A DNA stretch of 64,000 nt from Chloroflexota bacterium (GTDB lineage: Bacteria > Chloroflexota > Dormibacteria > Dormibacterales > Dormibacteraceae). A model generated the notes under the pieces. The model searched no databases and had not been told where the DNA came from. It worked only from the letters and a program-made list of their open reading frames with translations. Positions within the stretch are counted from its first letter, which is position 1. Each line of letters begins with the position of its first letter. The stretch spans positions 1 to 64,000 of the forward strand of contig VBFH01000023.1 in NCBI GenBank assembly GCA_005883575.1. Direction: 5' to 3'. Position numbers and translations under genes: made by a program. Shown here one piece after another: positions 55,857-64,000 of this stretch.

Positions 55857-58800
55857 GTGCCCCCAGCGCTCTCTCCGTCGCGTCTAGCCTGGCCGGGGGA
55901 CCTCCCCTCGGCGCGGGCGGCCTGCGGCATGGGCTTTGTGGCGACGCCCGAGCTCGGCCACGAGGCGGTCGCGCTCGGCGTGCAGGCGCTCGCGCGGCTG
56001 GCCCACCGAGGCGGCCTCGACGCCGACGGCAAGAGCGGTGACGGCGCCGGGCTGCTGATCCAGGTGCCGCATCGAATGCTGGGCGGTGCTTTCGCAGTGG
56101 TCTCGCTTTTCGCCTGGGACGAACGCGCACAGGCCATCGTCGAGGAAGCCGTCGCGCGACACGGGATGCGCCTGGCGACCTGGCGCGCGGTGCCGCTCGA
56201 TCCCGACTCGTTGGGCTCTCGCGCTCGGGAGACGATGCCCGCGATCTGGCACGCCCTGGTCGATGACCCCGGCCTCGATCCCGAAGCGTGGGAGACCGCC
56301 CTGTACCTGGTCCGGCGCGACGCCGAGCGGAACGCCGAATCGGATGGCGTCCGGATGTACATCGCGTCGTGTTCTAGCCGCACGCTCGTCTATAAGGGCT
56401 TGATGGCGGGCACCCGCCTCGCCGACTTCTATCCGGACCTCGAGGACGGAGCCTGTGAGAGCAAGCTCGCCGTCTTCCACCAGCGCTACTCGACCAACAC
56501 GATGCCGGACTGGCGGCTCGCCCAACCGTTCCGGATGCTGGCGCACAACGGGGAGATCAACACCATCACCGGCAACCGGGCCTGGATGCGGGCGCGCGAG
56601 GCTGAGCTCGAATCGGATCTGCGCGGCGCGATCTGGCCGGAAGGATCGGATTCCGCGTCGCTCGACAACGCCCTCGAGCTGCTGGTGCATCGTGGATGGG
56701 AGGTCAGCGAGGCGCTGATGAGCCTTGTGCCCGACGCTTGGGAAGGCCGCGGCGACCTGGCCGCGGCGGTGCGCGACTTCTACCGCTACCAGTCCATCCG
56801 TTTCGAGCCGTGGGACGGCCCGGCCGCGCTCGCGTTCAGCGACGGACTCGTCGTCGGCGCCGCCCTCGATCGCAACGGACTCAGGCCGCTTCGCTGGCAG
56901 CGCACCCGAGACGGAATGGTTGCAGCCGCGTCTGAGGCCGGGGTGGTGACGATGTCGCCCGAAGAGGTGGTCGAGCGCGGCAGGCTCGGGCCAGGGCAGA
57001 TGCTGCTCGTCGACACCCGTGACGGAACGCTCCTCCGCGACGGCGACGCCAAGGAGCGAGCCGCAGCGCACCACGATTACGCACTGCTCGCCGACCGCGT
57101 CCTGGTTCCGGTCGAGCGGCACCACGTCGCCCTCGAGCCCCTCGAGGACCTGGCCGCGCAGCACGCGCTGCACGGATGGGGCACCGAGGACGTGAAGTTC
57201 GTGGTCGACGTCATGGCCGAGACGGGCGCCGAGCCTGTGTACTCGATGGGCGACGACATACCGATCGCACCCCTGGGCCGCACGCCGCGCCGCGTCTACG
57301 GATATCTCCGGCAGCGCTTCGCCCAGGTCACCAACCCCGCAATCGATCCGCTGCGCGAGAAGGCGGTCATGTCGCTGCGTGTCTTGCTCGGCGCAAGACA
57401 CGGCACGCTCGAACCGGAGGGCGGCGCCGACCGCGAGCTCCTTCGACGACATCACCCTGCGGTGCCGACTGAGGACGCCGGGCGCGGGCCGGGCTCATTA
57501 GACAACAAGCTGCTGGAGCTCGACTCGCCGGTGCTGGGTGCCGCCGAGTTGAAGCGCGTGCTGGAGAACGCGACTGTGCTCGACGCCACCTACGCGCCTG
57601 ACGAGTCGCTGCGCGATGCGCTGCTCAGGCTGCGCCGCGAGGCGGATCAGGCGAGCGGGGTGGTCGCGCTGAGCGACCGCCGCTCGGCGCTGCGGCGCAT
57701 ACCGGTGCCGATGGCGCTTGCCGTCGGCGCCGTGCACTCGCACCTGCTCGAGACAGGGCGGCGCATGGCAACGGACATCGTCGCCGTCACGGGCGACGCA
57801 GTCGACGTGCACGACGTCGCATGCCTGATCACGATCGGCGCCACCGCGGTGCATCCTTACCTGGCTTTCGCCACCGTCGGCGACGACGCGGCCCCGCGAT
57901 ACCGCAAAGCGCTCGAGGCCGGTCTGCTGAAGGTCATGGCCAAGATGGGCATCTCCTGTGTCACCAGCTACCGCGGCGCCGAGGTGCTCGAGGCGCTGGG
58001 CCTCGGTGCCGAGGTGATGCAGCTTTGCTTCCCGGCCGTGCCGTCGCGAATCGGCGGGGTCGATCTCGACGACATCGAACGAGCCGCGCGAGAAAGGCCC
58101 CCGACATCGCCCGACCATGGCCGCGTGCGCTTCCGCAAGGCGGGCGAGCACCACGCCTACAACCCGCTCGCCGTGCGCGCCGCGCAAAAAGCCGCGCAGA
58201 CCGGCGAGATGGAGGCGTATCGCGAGTGGCGCCGGTTGTCGAGCATGGGCGAGCCGCAGTCGCTGCGCGAGCTGATCGAGATCAAGGAGTGTCCCCAGCC
58301 GGTTCCGATCGAAAAGGTCGAACCGGCGGCCCACATCGTCAAACGTTTCGTCAGCACCGCGATGTCGCTGGGCGCGCTCTCCCCCGAGGCTCATGAGTCG
58401 CTCGCCATCGCGATGAACCAGGTCGGCGCGCGCTCCAATTCCGGCGAGGGCGGCGAGGACCCCGACACCTACGAGGAACACGCAGGCGTCCGTCGCGACA
58501 ACCGCGTCAAGCAGGTCGCCTCCGCGCGCTTCGGCGTGACGCCGCGTTACCTGAAACGCGCCGACGAGCTGGAGATCAAGATCGCGCAGGGCTCGAAGCC
58601 GGGCGAGGGAGGTCAGCTGCCGGGCATCAAGGTCACGAGCCTGATCGCCCGGCTCCGCCACGCCCAGCCCGGGATGCAGCTCATCTCACCCCCACCGCAT
58701 CACGACATCTACTCCATCGAGGACCTCGCGCAGCTGATCCACGACCTGAAGACGGTCAACCCCCGGGCGCGGGTCGGCGTCAAGCTCGTCTCCGAGGCGG

Positions 58801-60095
58801 GCGTGGGCACCATCGCGGCCGGCGTCGCGAAGGCCCATGCCGATTACATCCTGGTCTCGGGCCACGACGGCGGCACCGGCGCCTCACCGCTGTCGTCGAT
58901 CAAGAACGCCGGCTCGCCTTGGGAGCTCGGCCTGGCCGAGACGCAGCAGGTCCTGGTCGCGAACCGCCTGCGCGACCGCGTGAGCCTGAGGACCGACGGC
59001 GGCCTGCGCAGCGGACGCGACATCGTCATCGCCGCGCTGCTGGGCGCGGAGGAGTTCGGTTTCGGCACCGGCTTGCTGGTCGCGCTCGGATGCGACATGG
59101 CGCGCCAGTGCCACCTCAACACCTGCCCCACCGGGATCGCGACACAGCGCGAAGACCTGCGGGCCAAGTTCGAGGGCCGGCCCGAGCATGTCGTCAACCA
59201 TCTGTTCCTGATCGCGGAGGAGGTCCGCGAGCATGTCGCGCGCCTGGGCGCTTCGACCATCGACGAGATAGTCGGCCGGGTCGAGCTCCTGGAACAGGTC
59301 CCGGACACCAGGCTGGACCTTGGATTCGTCCTGGCCGCGACCGACCCGGGCCTGCCCCGGCGCCGGACGTGGACGCGCAACGGCAACGTACCCGCACCCG
59401 CGCCACCCGACGGTGAGATCGACAACTCGATGCGCACAGTTGGCGCAGCGCTGCCACCGGGCGAGCGCCGCCACTATCGCGGCAGCGCCGGGCAGAGCTT
59501 CGGTGCGTTTCTCGACGCCGGCATCGAGCTGCTGCTGGAGGGACAGGCCCAGGACTATGTCGGGAAAGGCATGGGCGGCGGGGTCATCGCCATCAAGCCC
59601 TTCGCCGGCGATGCAGATGGGGACGCCGTTCTGGCGGGCAACACCATCGGCTACGGCGCCACGGGTGGAAAACTGTTCATCGCCGGGCGCGTCGGAGAGC
59701 GGTTCTGCGTCCGCAACTCAGGCGCGGTCGCAGTGGTCGAAGGCGCCGGAGACCACTTCTGCGAGTACATGACCGGTGGCGTCGCCGTCGCGCTCGGGCC
59801 GGTGGGATGGAACGCGGGCGCGGGCATGACCGGCGGCGTGGCCTATGTGGTCGACTCGAGGCAGCTCAACCTGGACAGCGTCGCCCCGCGCGAGGTGCCG
59901 GCCGAGGACGCGAACGAGCTCCGCGCGCTGGTCGAGGAGCACCACCGCCGCACCGGAAGCGCAAGAGCGGCGGTCATGCTAGCGGATTGGGATCGTGCGC
60001 TGAAGACGTTCCGCCAGATCGTGCCGATCGGTGCAACACCGGTGGTTGAGGCGGCAGCCGTGGAGGCGGATAAGGCTCCAAAAACCGCGGCGTAG
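55857..60095 (+). CDS. gltB: Glutamate synthase large subunit
   Basis: 1412 residues, GTG start. The class II amidotransferase domain begins at Cys23 (AACGMGFVATPELGHEAVAL) after a 22-residue propeptide, and continues with LAHRGGLDADGKSGDGAGLL and RYSTNTMPDWRLAQPFRMLA, HNGEINTITGN. The synthase domain has SGHDGGTGASPLSSIKNAG, FGFGTGLLVALGCDMARQCH, and the 3Fe-4S Cys in CHLNTCPTGIATQ. The C-terminal beta-helix (YVGKGMGGGVIAIKPF, GNTIGYGATGGKLFIAGR, GVAYVV) is complete. Makes glutamate from glutamine and 2-oxoglutarate. The small subunit gltD is not next to it. Confidence 0.96.
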   Translation: MPPALSPSRLAWPGDLPSARAACGMGFVATPELGHEAVALGVQALARLAHRGGLDADGKSGDGAGLLIQVPHRMLGGAFAVVSLFAWDERAQAIVEEAVARHGMRLATWRAVPLDPDSLGSRARETMPAIWHALVDDPGLDPEAWETALYLVRRDAERNAESDGVRMYIASCSSRTLVYKGLMAGTRLADFYPDLEDGACESKLAVFHQRYSTNTMPDWRLAQPFRMLAHNGEINTITGNRAWMRAREAELESDLRGAIWPEGSDSASLDNALELLVHRGWEVSEALMSLVPDAWEGRGDLAAAVRDFYRYQSIRFEPWDGPAALAFSDGLVVGAALDRNGLRPLRWQRTRDGMVAAASEAGVVTMSPEEVVERGRLGPGQMLLVDTRDGTLLRDGDAKERAAAHHDYALLADRVLVPVERHHVALEPLEDLAAQHALHGWGTEDVKFVVDVMAETGAEPVYSMGDDIPIAPLGRTPRRVYGYLRQRFAQVTNPAIDPLREKAVMSLRVLLGARHGTLEPEGGADRELLRRHHPAVPTEDAGRGPGSLDNKLLELDSPVLGAAELKRVLENATVLDATYAPDESLRDALLRLRREADQASGVVALSDRRSALRRIPVPMALAVGAVHSHLLETGRRMATDIVAVTGDAVDVHDVACLITIGATAVHPYLAFATVGDDAAPRYRKALEAGLLKVMAKMGISCVTSYRGAEVLEALGLGAEVMQLCFPAVPSRIGGVDLDDIERAARERPPTSPDHGRVRFRKAGEHHAYNPLAVRAAQKAAQTGEMEAYREWRRLSSMGEPQSLRELIEIKECPQPVPIEKVEPAAHIVKRFVSTAMSLGALSPEAHESLAIAMNQVGARSNSGEGGEDPDTYEEHAGVRRDNRVKQVASARFGVTPRYLKRADELEIKIAQGSKPGEGGQLPGIKVTSLIARLRHAQPGMQLISPPPHHDIYSIEDLAQLIHDLKTVNPRARVGVKLVSEAGVGTIAAGVAKAHADYILVSGHDGGTGASPLSSIKNAGSPWELGLAETQQVLVANRLRDRVSLRTDGGLRSGRDIVIAALLGAEEFGFGTGLLVALGCDMARQCHLNTCPTGIATQREDLRAKFEGRPEHVVNHLFLIAEEVREHVARLGASTIDEIVGRVELLEQVPDTRLDLGFVLAATDPGLPRRRTWTRNGNVPAPAPPDGEIDNSMRTVGAALPPGERRHYRGSAGQSFGAFLDAGIELLLEGQAQDYVGKGMGGGVIAIKPFAGDADGDAVLAGNTIGYGATGGKLFIAGRVGERFCVRNSGAVAVVEGAGDHFCEYMTGGVAVALGPVGWNAGAGMTGGVAYVVDSRQLNLDSVAPREVPAEDANELRALVEEHHRRTGSARAAVMLADWDRALKTFRQIVPIGATPVVEAAAVEADKAPKTAA

Positions 60096-60109
60096 CGTAG
60101 GGTAAGTCC

Positions 60110-61000
60110 GTGAAGCGACTCGCTTTACTGGCACTGTTTTTCCTGGTGGGGTGTGGGTCTCTCGGCTCCTCACAGACTCACAATCTGTCGCTCGCCTACA
60201 AAGCAGCCGACAGCTATAAGTACACCCTGCACGCGACCATCAACTACACGGTGGGGGCGGAGGGGCTGTCCATACCTTTCAAGCTGGACATGTCCGGCAA
60301 GGAGACAGTTACCGTCAAGTCGGTCGATTCGAACGGGATAGCTGACCTCGCTGTCAACCTCACCGACCTCACGGTCAAGACCACAACGAACGGCGTCACC
60401 AACACGACCCTGCCCACCGAGGCGGCGAGCGTGGAGATGAAGGTCGCCGCCGACGGCCACATTGTGAGCGTGAACGGAAGCGCCTTCGGTAGCGGCTCGT
60501 TGCCGGGGATCACCAACACGCAGGGCGGCCTGCTCTCGGCGATCCTGCCCGACAAGCCGGTCAAAGCCGGCGACACCTGGACAAAGGATTTCGACCAGAC
60601 CAATCCGACGGGAACAGGTTCGATCCACGCCACCTCGAACAGCAAATACCTACGTGATGAGAAAGTCGGCAGCGTCGACGCGGCGGTCGTCCAGTCGAAG
60701 ATCACCAGCAACCTCGACCTGACCTTCGACCTATCTGCGCTTGCGAGCCAGGGCGGTACGTCCCTCTTCCCGTCGACAGGCAACGCGAATGCGCTGAAGG
60801 GAATCACGATGAAGGGAACGACCACCTCGGATGTCACTTCCTGGATCGACTCGAACGCCCGCCGCATCGCCCAAACCAAGTCCACCGGCGACATCGACGC
60901 AACGATGTCGTTCGACTTGGCTCCCGGGACCACTCTGCCCGGGTTCACCGGCCCGATCTCGATCAAGGGCACTCAGTCCGGGGACATGACCCCTGCCTGA
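60110..61000 (+). CDS. Lipoprotein with repeated beta-rich domain, unknown function
   Basis: 296 residues, GTG start, with a lipoprotein signal MKRLALLALFFLVGCGS. The mature protein is Thr/Ser-rich and beta-strand-rich (KYTLHATINYTVGAEGLSIP, GKETVTVKSVDSNGIADLAV, MKVAADGHIVSVNG), with the sequence LPDKPVKAGDTWTKDFDQ that resembles DUF6263-like lipoproteins. No catalytic residues can be assigned. It lies 15 bp after gltB and is probably outside the membrane. Confidence 0.75.
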   Translation: MKRLALLALFFLVGCGSLGSSQTHNLSLAYKAADSYKYTLHATINYTVGAEGLSIPFKLDMSGKETVTVKSVDSNGIADLAVNLTDLTVKTTTNGVTNTTLPTEAASVEMKVAADGHIVSVNGSAFGSGSLPGITNTQGGLLSAILPDKPVKAGDTWTKDFDQTNPTGTGSIHATSNSKYLRDEKVGSVDAAVVQSKITSNLDLTFDLSALASQGGTSLFPSTGNANALKGITMKGTTTSDVTSWIDSNARRIAQTKSTGDIDATMSFDLAPGTTLPGFTGPISIKGTQSGDMTPA

Positions 61001-61055
61001 CCCAACAGCGATCTGCAGAGCCCTGGAGGCGGAGCGCAAGCTCGAGCAGGAGTTC

Positions 61056-61685
61056 GTGGAGCACGCGCGTCAGTCCGAGACCGCGCCCCAAGGTTGGCCC
61101 GCCGCCCTCGTAATGTTTCACCTTGGCATGTGGCGGGAACGTATGCGAAGCGCGCTCGCCGAGGTCAGCGAGGGAAGAGACTACAAACGGCCGCCGACGA
61201 ACATCGACGAGGTGAATGACGCCGAGCTGGCGAGCGGGATCGGTACTCCGCTCACGGACGCGGCGGCGCGTGCCGACCACCTGCTGGGCGAGATCATCGA
61301 GCTATACGGAAAGGTCGGCGAGCGCGCGCTCGAGTGGAACGCCGCGAAAACGACCTCCGAGGCCGTGCTGCGAAACAGCTACACGCATCCCCGACTCCAC
61401 ATCTTCGAGTACTACCGCGAGAACGGCCGACCGGACCTGGCAAATCGAGTCTTCGAGGAAGCGGTGACCGAGATGAAGGCAGCCGGCGCGCCCGCTGTCG
61501 TGATGGGCACCGTGCTCTACAACCTGGCCGCGGTGCGTAGCCAGGAAGGCCTGAACGAGGAGGCGATCGCGCTGCTCGAGGAGGCGATCCCGCTCCGTCC
61601 CGAAATGAAAGCCGCGGCGGCGGCGGACCCAGACCTGAGCGGGGTCCGCGACGATCCGAGGTTCCAGGAGCTCATCAAGGCCTGA
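61056..61685 (+). CDS. Hypothetical protein, DinB-like N-terminus with TPR-like tail
   Basis: 209 residues from GTG at 61056. A helical N-terminus with GWPAALVMFHLGMWRERMRS and AAARADHLLGEIIELYGKVG resembles DinB/ClbS-type helical bundles. The C-terminus (NRVFEEAVTEMKAAGAPAVV, LYNLAAVRSQEGLNEEAIAL, LEEAIPLRPEM) is TPR-like. Homology seems to begin earlier, and CTG at 61023 or 60993 in the same frame may be the true start, adding 11 to 21 residues. The 3' end overlaps the convergent Gfo/Idh gene by 11 bp. Confidence 0.6.
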   Translation: MEHARQSETAPQGWPAALVMFHLGMWRERMRSALAEVSEGRDYKRPPTNIDEVNDAELASGIGTPLTDAAARADHLLGEIIELYGKVGERALEWNAAKTTSEAVLRNSYTHPRLHIFEYYRENGRPDLANRVFEEAVTEMKAAGAPAVVMGTVLYNLAAVRSQEGLNEEAIALLEEAIPLRPEMKAAAAADPDLSGVRDDPRFQELIKA

Positions 61686-62571
61686 TCGCAGCGCGGATCT
61701 GGTCGAGGACGCGCATGTTCGCGATCGACTCGCTGAGCGGCAGCGCGACCGGCCGGTCCCGCAGCACGCTGTCCGCGAACGATTCGACCATCAGCTGATA
61801 TGGGTCGTGCGGGTCACGGTACGCGGTGAATGGCCGCGTCCGTTTCAAAATGCCGGCGCGGGTGATCACCTTCAGGTCCTGCTCTTCCGGCGACTCGACG
61901 CTCGCCCACACCGATGCGGTCGCGCCGCCCGCGTAGCTGAGAAGGGCGCTGACCGTCGTATCGATGTCGTTGGCGATCCTGGCGCGCGCAGCCAGGTCCG
62001 CTGGTTCACCGAGGATCCAGTGCGTGACGCTGACCGCGTAGCACCCGACGTCGAGCAGCGCGCCGCCGCCCAAGGCCGGCTGCAAGCGGATGTCCTGCGG
62101 ATCCGTGGCGGTGAAGCCGAAGCTCGCCTGGACATGAAGCGGCTCCGCCAAGCTTTCGACGAACTCGCGCATCGCGGGATGAAAGCGGTACATGAAGGCC
62201 TCCATCAGATGCTTGCCGAATCCCTTCGCAGCAGCCTCCATCTCCTCGGCCTCCCGCGCGTTCAGCCCAATCGGTTTCTCGCACAGGACGTGCTTGCCCG
62301 CCTCGAGCGCGCGCAAGGTCCATTCCCTATGAAGGCTGTTGGGCAGCGGGTTGTACACCACGTCGACCTCCGGGTCGGCAAGGAGCGCGTCATACGAATC
62401 GAGGATGCGTACGCCGGGGTAGGGCTGGAGCATCGCTATCGCGCGTTCGGGACTGCGGCTGGCCATGGCCACGATGCGGCCGTTGCCGGAGGCATCGATC
62501 GCAGGAAGCAGCGCGCGGCGCGCGATGTTCGCTGCGCCCAGGATCCCCCAGCCGGCGCGCCGAGGAGCTAT
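61675..62571 (-). CDS. Gfo/Idh/MocA family NAD(P)-dependent oxidoreductase
   Basis: About 298 residues. The Rossmann start GWGILGAANIARRALLPAI lies before the first usual start codon; after it come LLADPEVDVVYNPLPNSLHR, EAGKHVLCEKPIGLNAREAE, FGKHLMEAFMYRFHPAM (with Arg/His of the active site) and GGGALLDVGCYAVSVTHWIL. No ATG, GTG, TTG or CTG can provide the Rossmann strand. ATA at 62571, overlapping the preceding stop TAG as ATAG, is the best candidate. Acts on a sugar or cyclitol, unspecified. It follows a second, ThuA-fused family member on the same strand. Confidence 0.85.
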   Translation of the reverse strand: MAPRRAGWGILGAANIARRALLPAIDASGNGRIVAMASRSPERAIAMLQPYPGVRILDSYDALLADPEVDVVYNPLPNSLHREWTLRALEAGKHVLCEKPIGLNAREAEEMEAAAKGFGKHLMEAFMYRFHPAMREFVESLAEPLHVQASFGFTATDPQDIRLQPALGGGALLDVGCYAVSVTHWILGEPADLAARARIANDIDTTVSALLSYAGGATASVWASVESPEEQDLKVITRAGILKRTRPFTAYRDPHDPYQLMVESFADSVLRDRPVALPLSESIANMRVLDQIRAAIRP

Positions 62572-64000
62572 ATGTCGACCTGCAGCTGCACGCCGCCCTG
62601 CTGGAGCGATCGCGTCGCCGCCTCCATCACCGCCACGGTTCGGCGCGCTTCAGCCGCGGTCACGGCGAGAGGCTCGCCCCACGCGAGGTGATCGCCGAGA
62701 TTGCGATAGAAGCCATGCTGATCGCGCGAAGGGATCGCGGGCAGCTCTTCGCCGGCCGGGCTCAGCACCCTGACGCGGGCGGGAAGATCGGCCGGGACGG
62801 CGGCCTCGGCCCAATCGCCGACGACAGCGCCGTGCGTTCCGAGCAAGTACCACTTCGGCTTTCTCGCCGCCGCGATATCCGACTGGAGGAACGTGGCCTG
62901 CGCGCCGCCGCCGAAGGTGAGGTCGACGCGGACCTGATCCGCGTTGGTGACGTCGTGCCAGACGCGCTTGTGGGCTTGCGCGGAAATCGTTTTCACTCGG
63001 TCCGGAAACAGCTGCAGGATCCAGTCGAAGTAGTGCGAGCCCCAGTCGTAGATGGTGCCGCCGGAGATAGGTTCGTGACTGTGCCAGAAGTCGCACGGGT
63101 GGTCGTATCCGCCGATGAACGATTCCATGTAGAACAGCTCGCCAATCCGCCGCGAGCGCACCACGTCACGCATGACGATGAAGTCGGGATCCCAGCGCCT
63201 GCTCTGGTACACGGTCAGCACGCGATCGTGGGATGCGGCGAAATCCATCATGCGATCGGCGTCGGCGACGCTCAGTGCGAAAGGCTTCTCGCAAACCACG
63301 TGCTTGCCCGCGTCCAGCGCCGCCAGGACAGGGTCGGCGTGCGCGCTCGGTGGAGTCCCGACGACGACGAGCCCCACCTCCGGGTCGTCGAGCATCTGCT
63401 CGTGGCCGGCATGCGTGCGCACCGACCAGTCGCTGGCTGCGGCCTCGCGGCGTTCGGCGGCGATGTCACAGACGGCCGCCAAGGTCAGCCCACTGGTGGC
63501 CGCGATCGAGGCGGCGTGCTCGCGGCCGATCGCGCCATACCCAAGCAGTCCCACGCCGACAGCGGGCGCGGCGGCGCGGCCGGCGGCGAGAAGAAGCAAG
63601 CGCCCGACGAGTTTCTGAAAGTTCGGATCTTCGTAGGTCTTCGCGCCGTGTCCAAGGCCGAGGTGGACGAATCGGCCTTCGCCGTACGTGCGCTCATACG
63701 CCACCACCTGCTCGGTGAAGCGCCAGCTGGCGCGCAGAAGGACGTTGGCCGCAAGCGGCGGCCCCTCCGACAGGTACAGCTCGTCCAGGACCTTCCACTC
63801 CGAATCCAGTCGCTGCGTCGCAGGGTGATGCGCATCCGGTCTGATGACGAGCTCGGTCAGCGGTCCAGGCCCGCTCGGACCCCATCCCGCCAAATCGACG
63901 ATAGGCTCGGATGACGACCAGGCCGCGAGCGTGCCGTGCAGCAGCACGAGCCCGCCGCCTCGGCGCACGAAGCTGCGAAGGGTCGACGCCTGGCGCGGGC
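62568..64000 (-). CDS. ThuA-like domain fused to Gfo/Idh/MocA oxidoreductase (5' end beyond window)
   Basis: At least 477 residues; the start lies outside the window. The first ~140 visible residues are ThuA-like: STLRSFVRRGGGLVLLHGTL, DELYLSEGPPLAANVLLRAS, YGEGRFVHLGLGHGAKTYED, NFQKLVGRLLLLAAGR. The rest is a full Gfo/Idh/MocA enzyme: GVGLLGYGAIGREHAASIAA, PEVGLVVVGTPPSAHADPVL, AGKHVVCEKPFALSVADADR, YQSRRWDPDFIVMRDVV, and GGTIYDWGSHYFDWILQLFP. ThuA takes part in trehalose utilisation and is found beside such dehydrogenases; here the two are one polypeptide. It is coupled to the Gfo/Idh gene downstream. Confidence 0.88.
   Translation of the reverse strand, partial: PRQASTLRSFVRRGGGLVLLHGTLAAWSSSEPIVDLAGWGPSGPGPLTELVIRPDAHHPATQRLDSEWKVLDELYLSEGPPLAANVLLRASWRFTEQVVAYERTYGEGRFVHLGLGHGAKTYEDPNFQKLVGRLLLLAAGRAAAPAVGVGLLGYGAIGREHAASIAATSGLTLAAVCDIAAERREAAASDWSVRTHAGHEQMLDDPEVGLVVVGTPPSAHADPVLAALDAGKHVVCEKPFALSVADADRMMDFAASHDRVLTVYQSRRWDPDFIVMRDVVRSRRIGELFYMESFIGGYDHPCDFWHSHEPISGGTIYDWGSHYFDWILQLFPDRVKTISAQAHKRVWHDVTNADQVRVDLTFGGGAQATFLQSDIAAARKPKWYLLGTHGAVVGDWAEAAVPADLPARVRVLSPAGEELPAIPSRDQHGFYRNLGDHLAWGEPLAVTAAEARRTVAVMEAATRSLQQGGVQLQVDI

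Overview
This 64 kb window is chromosomal DNA from a high-GC bacterium. No phage, plasmid or CRISPR signature was seen. A complete murT-gatD pair (lipid II amidation), an actinobacterial-type bS22 micro-ribosomal protein, lipoproteins with lipoboxes and NTGA stop/start overlaps all point to a Terrabacteria-type lineage. A deep-branching Chloroflexota or Ca. Dormibacterota-like soil bacterium is my best guess, but nothing here fixes the phylum.

Layout. 0-14.4 kb is housekeeping: recO (cut by the window edge), a CNNM/CBS transporter, prs and glmU on the minus strand; lon on the plus strand; then gatD-murT-ispE-gamma-carbonic-anhydrase-like on the minus strand with 4-bp overlaps; rpsT; and holA-comEC-comEA (replication clamp loading and DNA uptake), closed by tRNA-Gln(TTG). 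14.4-24.2 kb holds a lipoprotein, leuS, a HIT hydrolase, an amidohydrolase, an acyl-CoA dehydrogenase, the tiny bS22 gene with lemA, a phospholipase-D-like lipoprotein, a SAM hydrolase, a YedY/sulfite-oxidase-like protein and tRNA-Ala(CGC). 24.2-36.4 kb is more accessory: a decayed sialidase-like gene, a frameshifted RibD/DHFR-like gene, a DUF2652-SRPBCC protein, a beta-propeller lipoprotein, a truncated EamA transporter, an amino-acid permease, a YcaQ-like winged-helix protein, an HD-GYP membrane protein, and a TetR-controlled ABC-2 exporter with a visible operator. 36.4-40.8 kb carries asnB, a polyprenyl-phosphate glycosyltransferase and a DUF2079 membrane protein. 40.9-64 kb holds metH, a sedolisin protease, an M23 peptidase, an aldehyde dehydrogenase, a small DUF1059-like gene with malQ, acnA, a small zinc-ribbon gene, a PucR-type regulator, gltB, a lipoprotein, a DinB/TPR-like protein, and two Gfo/Idh/MocA oxidoreductases, one of them fused to a ThuA domain.

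The most notable things beyond ordinary annotation are: several conserved genes with no ATG, GTG or TTG able to cover their conserved N-terminus (recO, glmU, malQ and a Gfo/Idh gene), which suggests CTG and perhaps ATA initiation; a two-hairpin intergenic repeat present twice just after stop codons; a 16-bp motif present three times in one orientation; several decayed genes; and small genes easily missed (bS22, a C4-type zinc-ribbon protein, a DUF1059-like protein, a small membrane peptide). I did not find a clearly novel multi-gene system.
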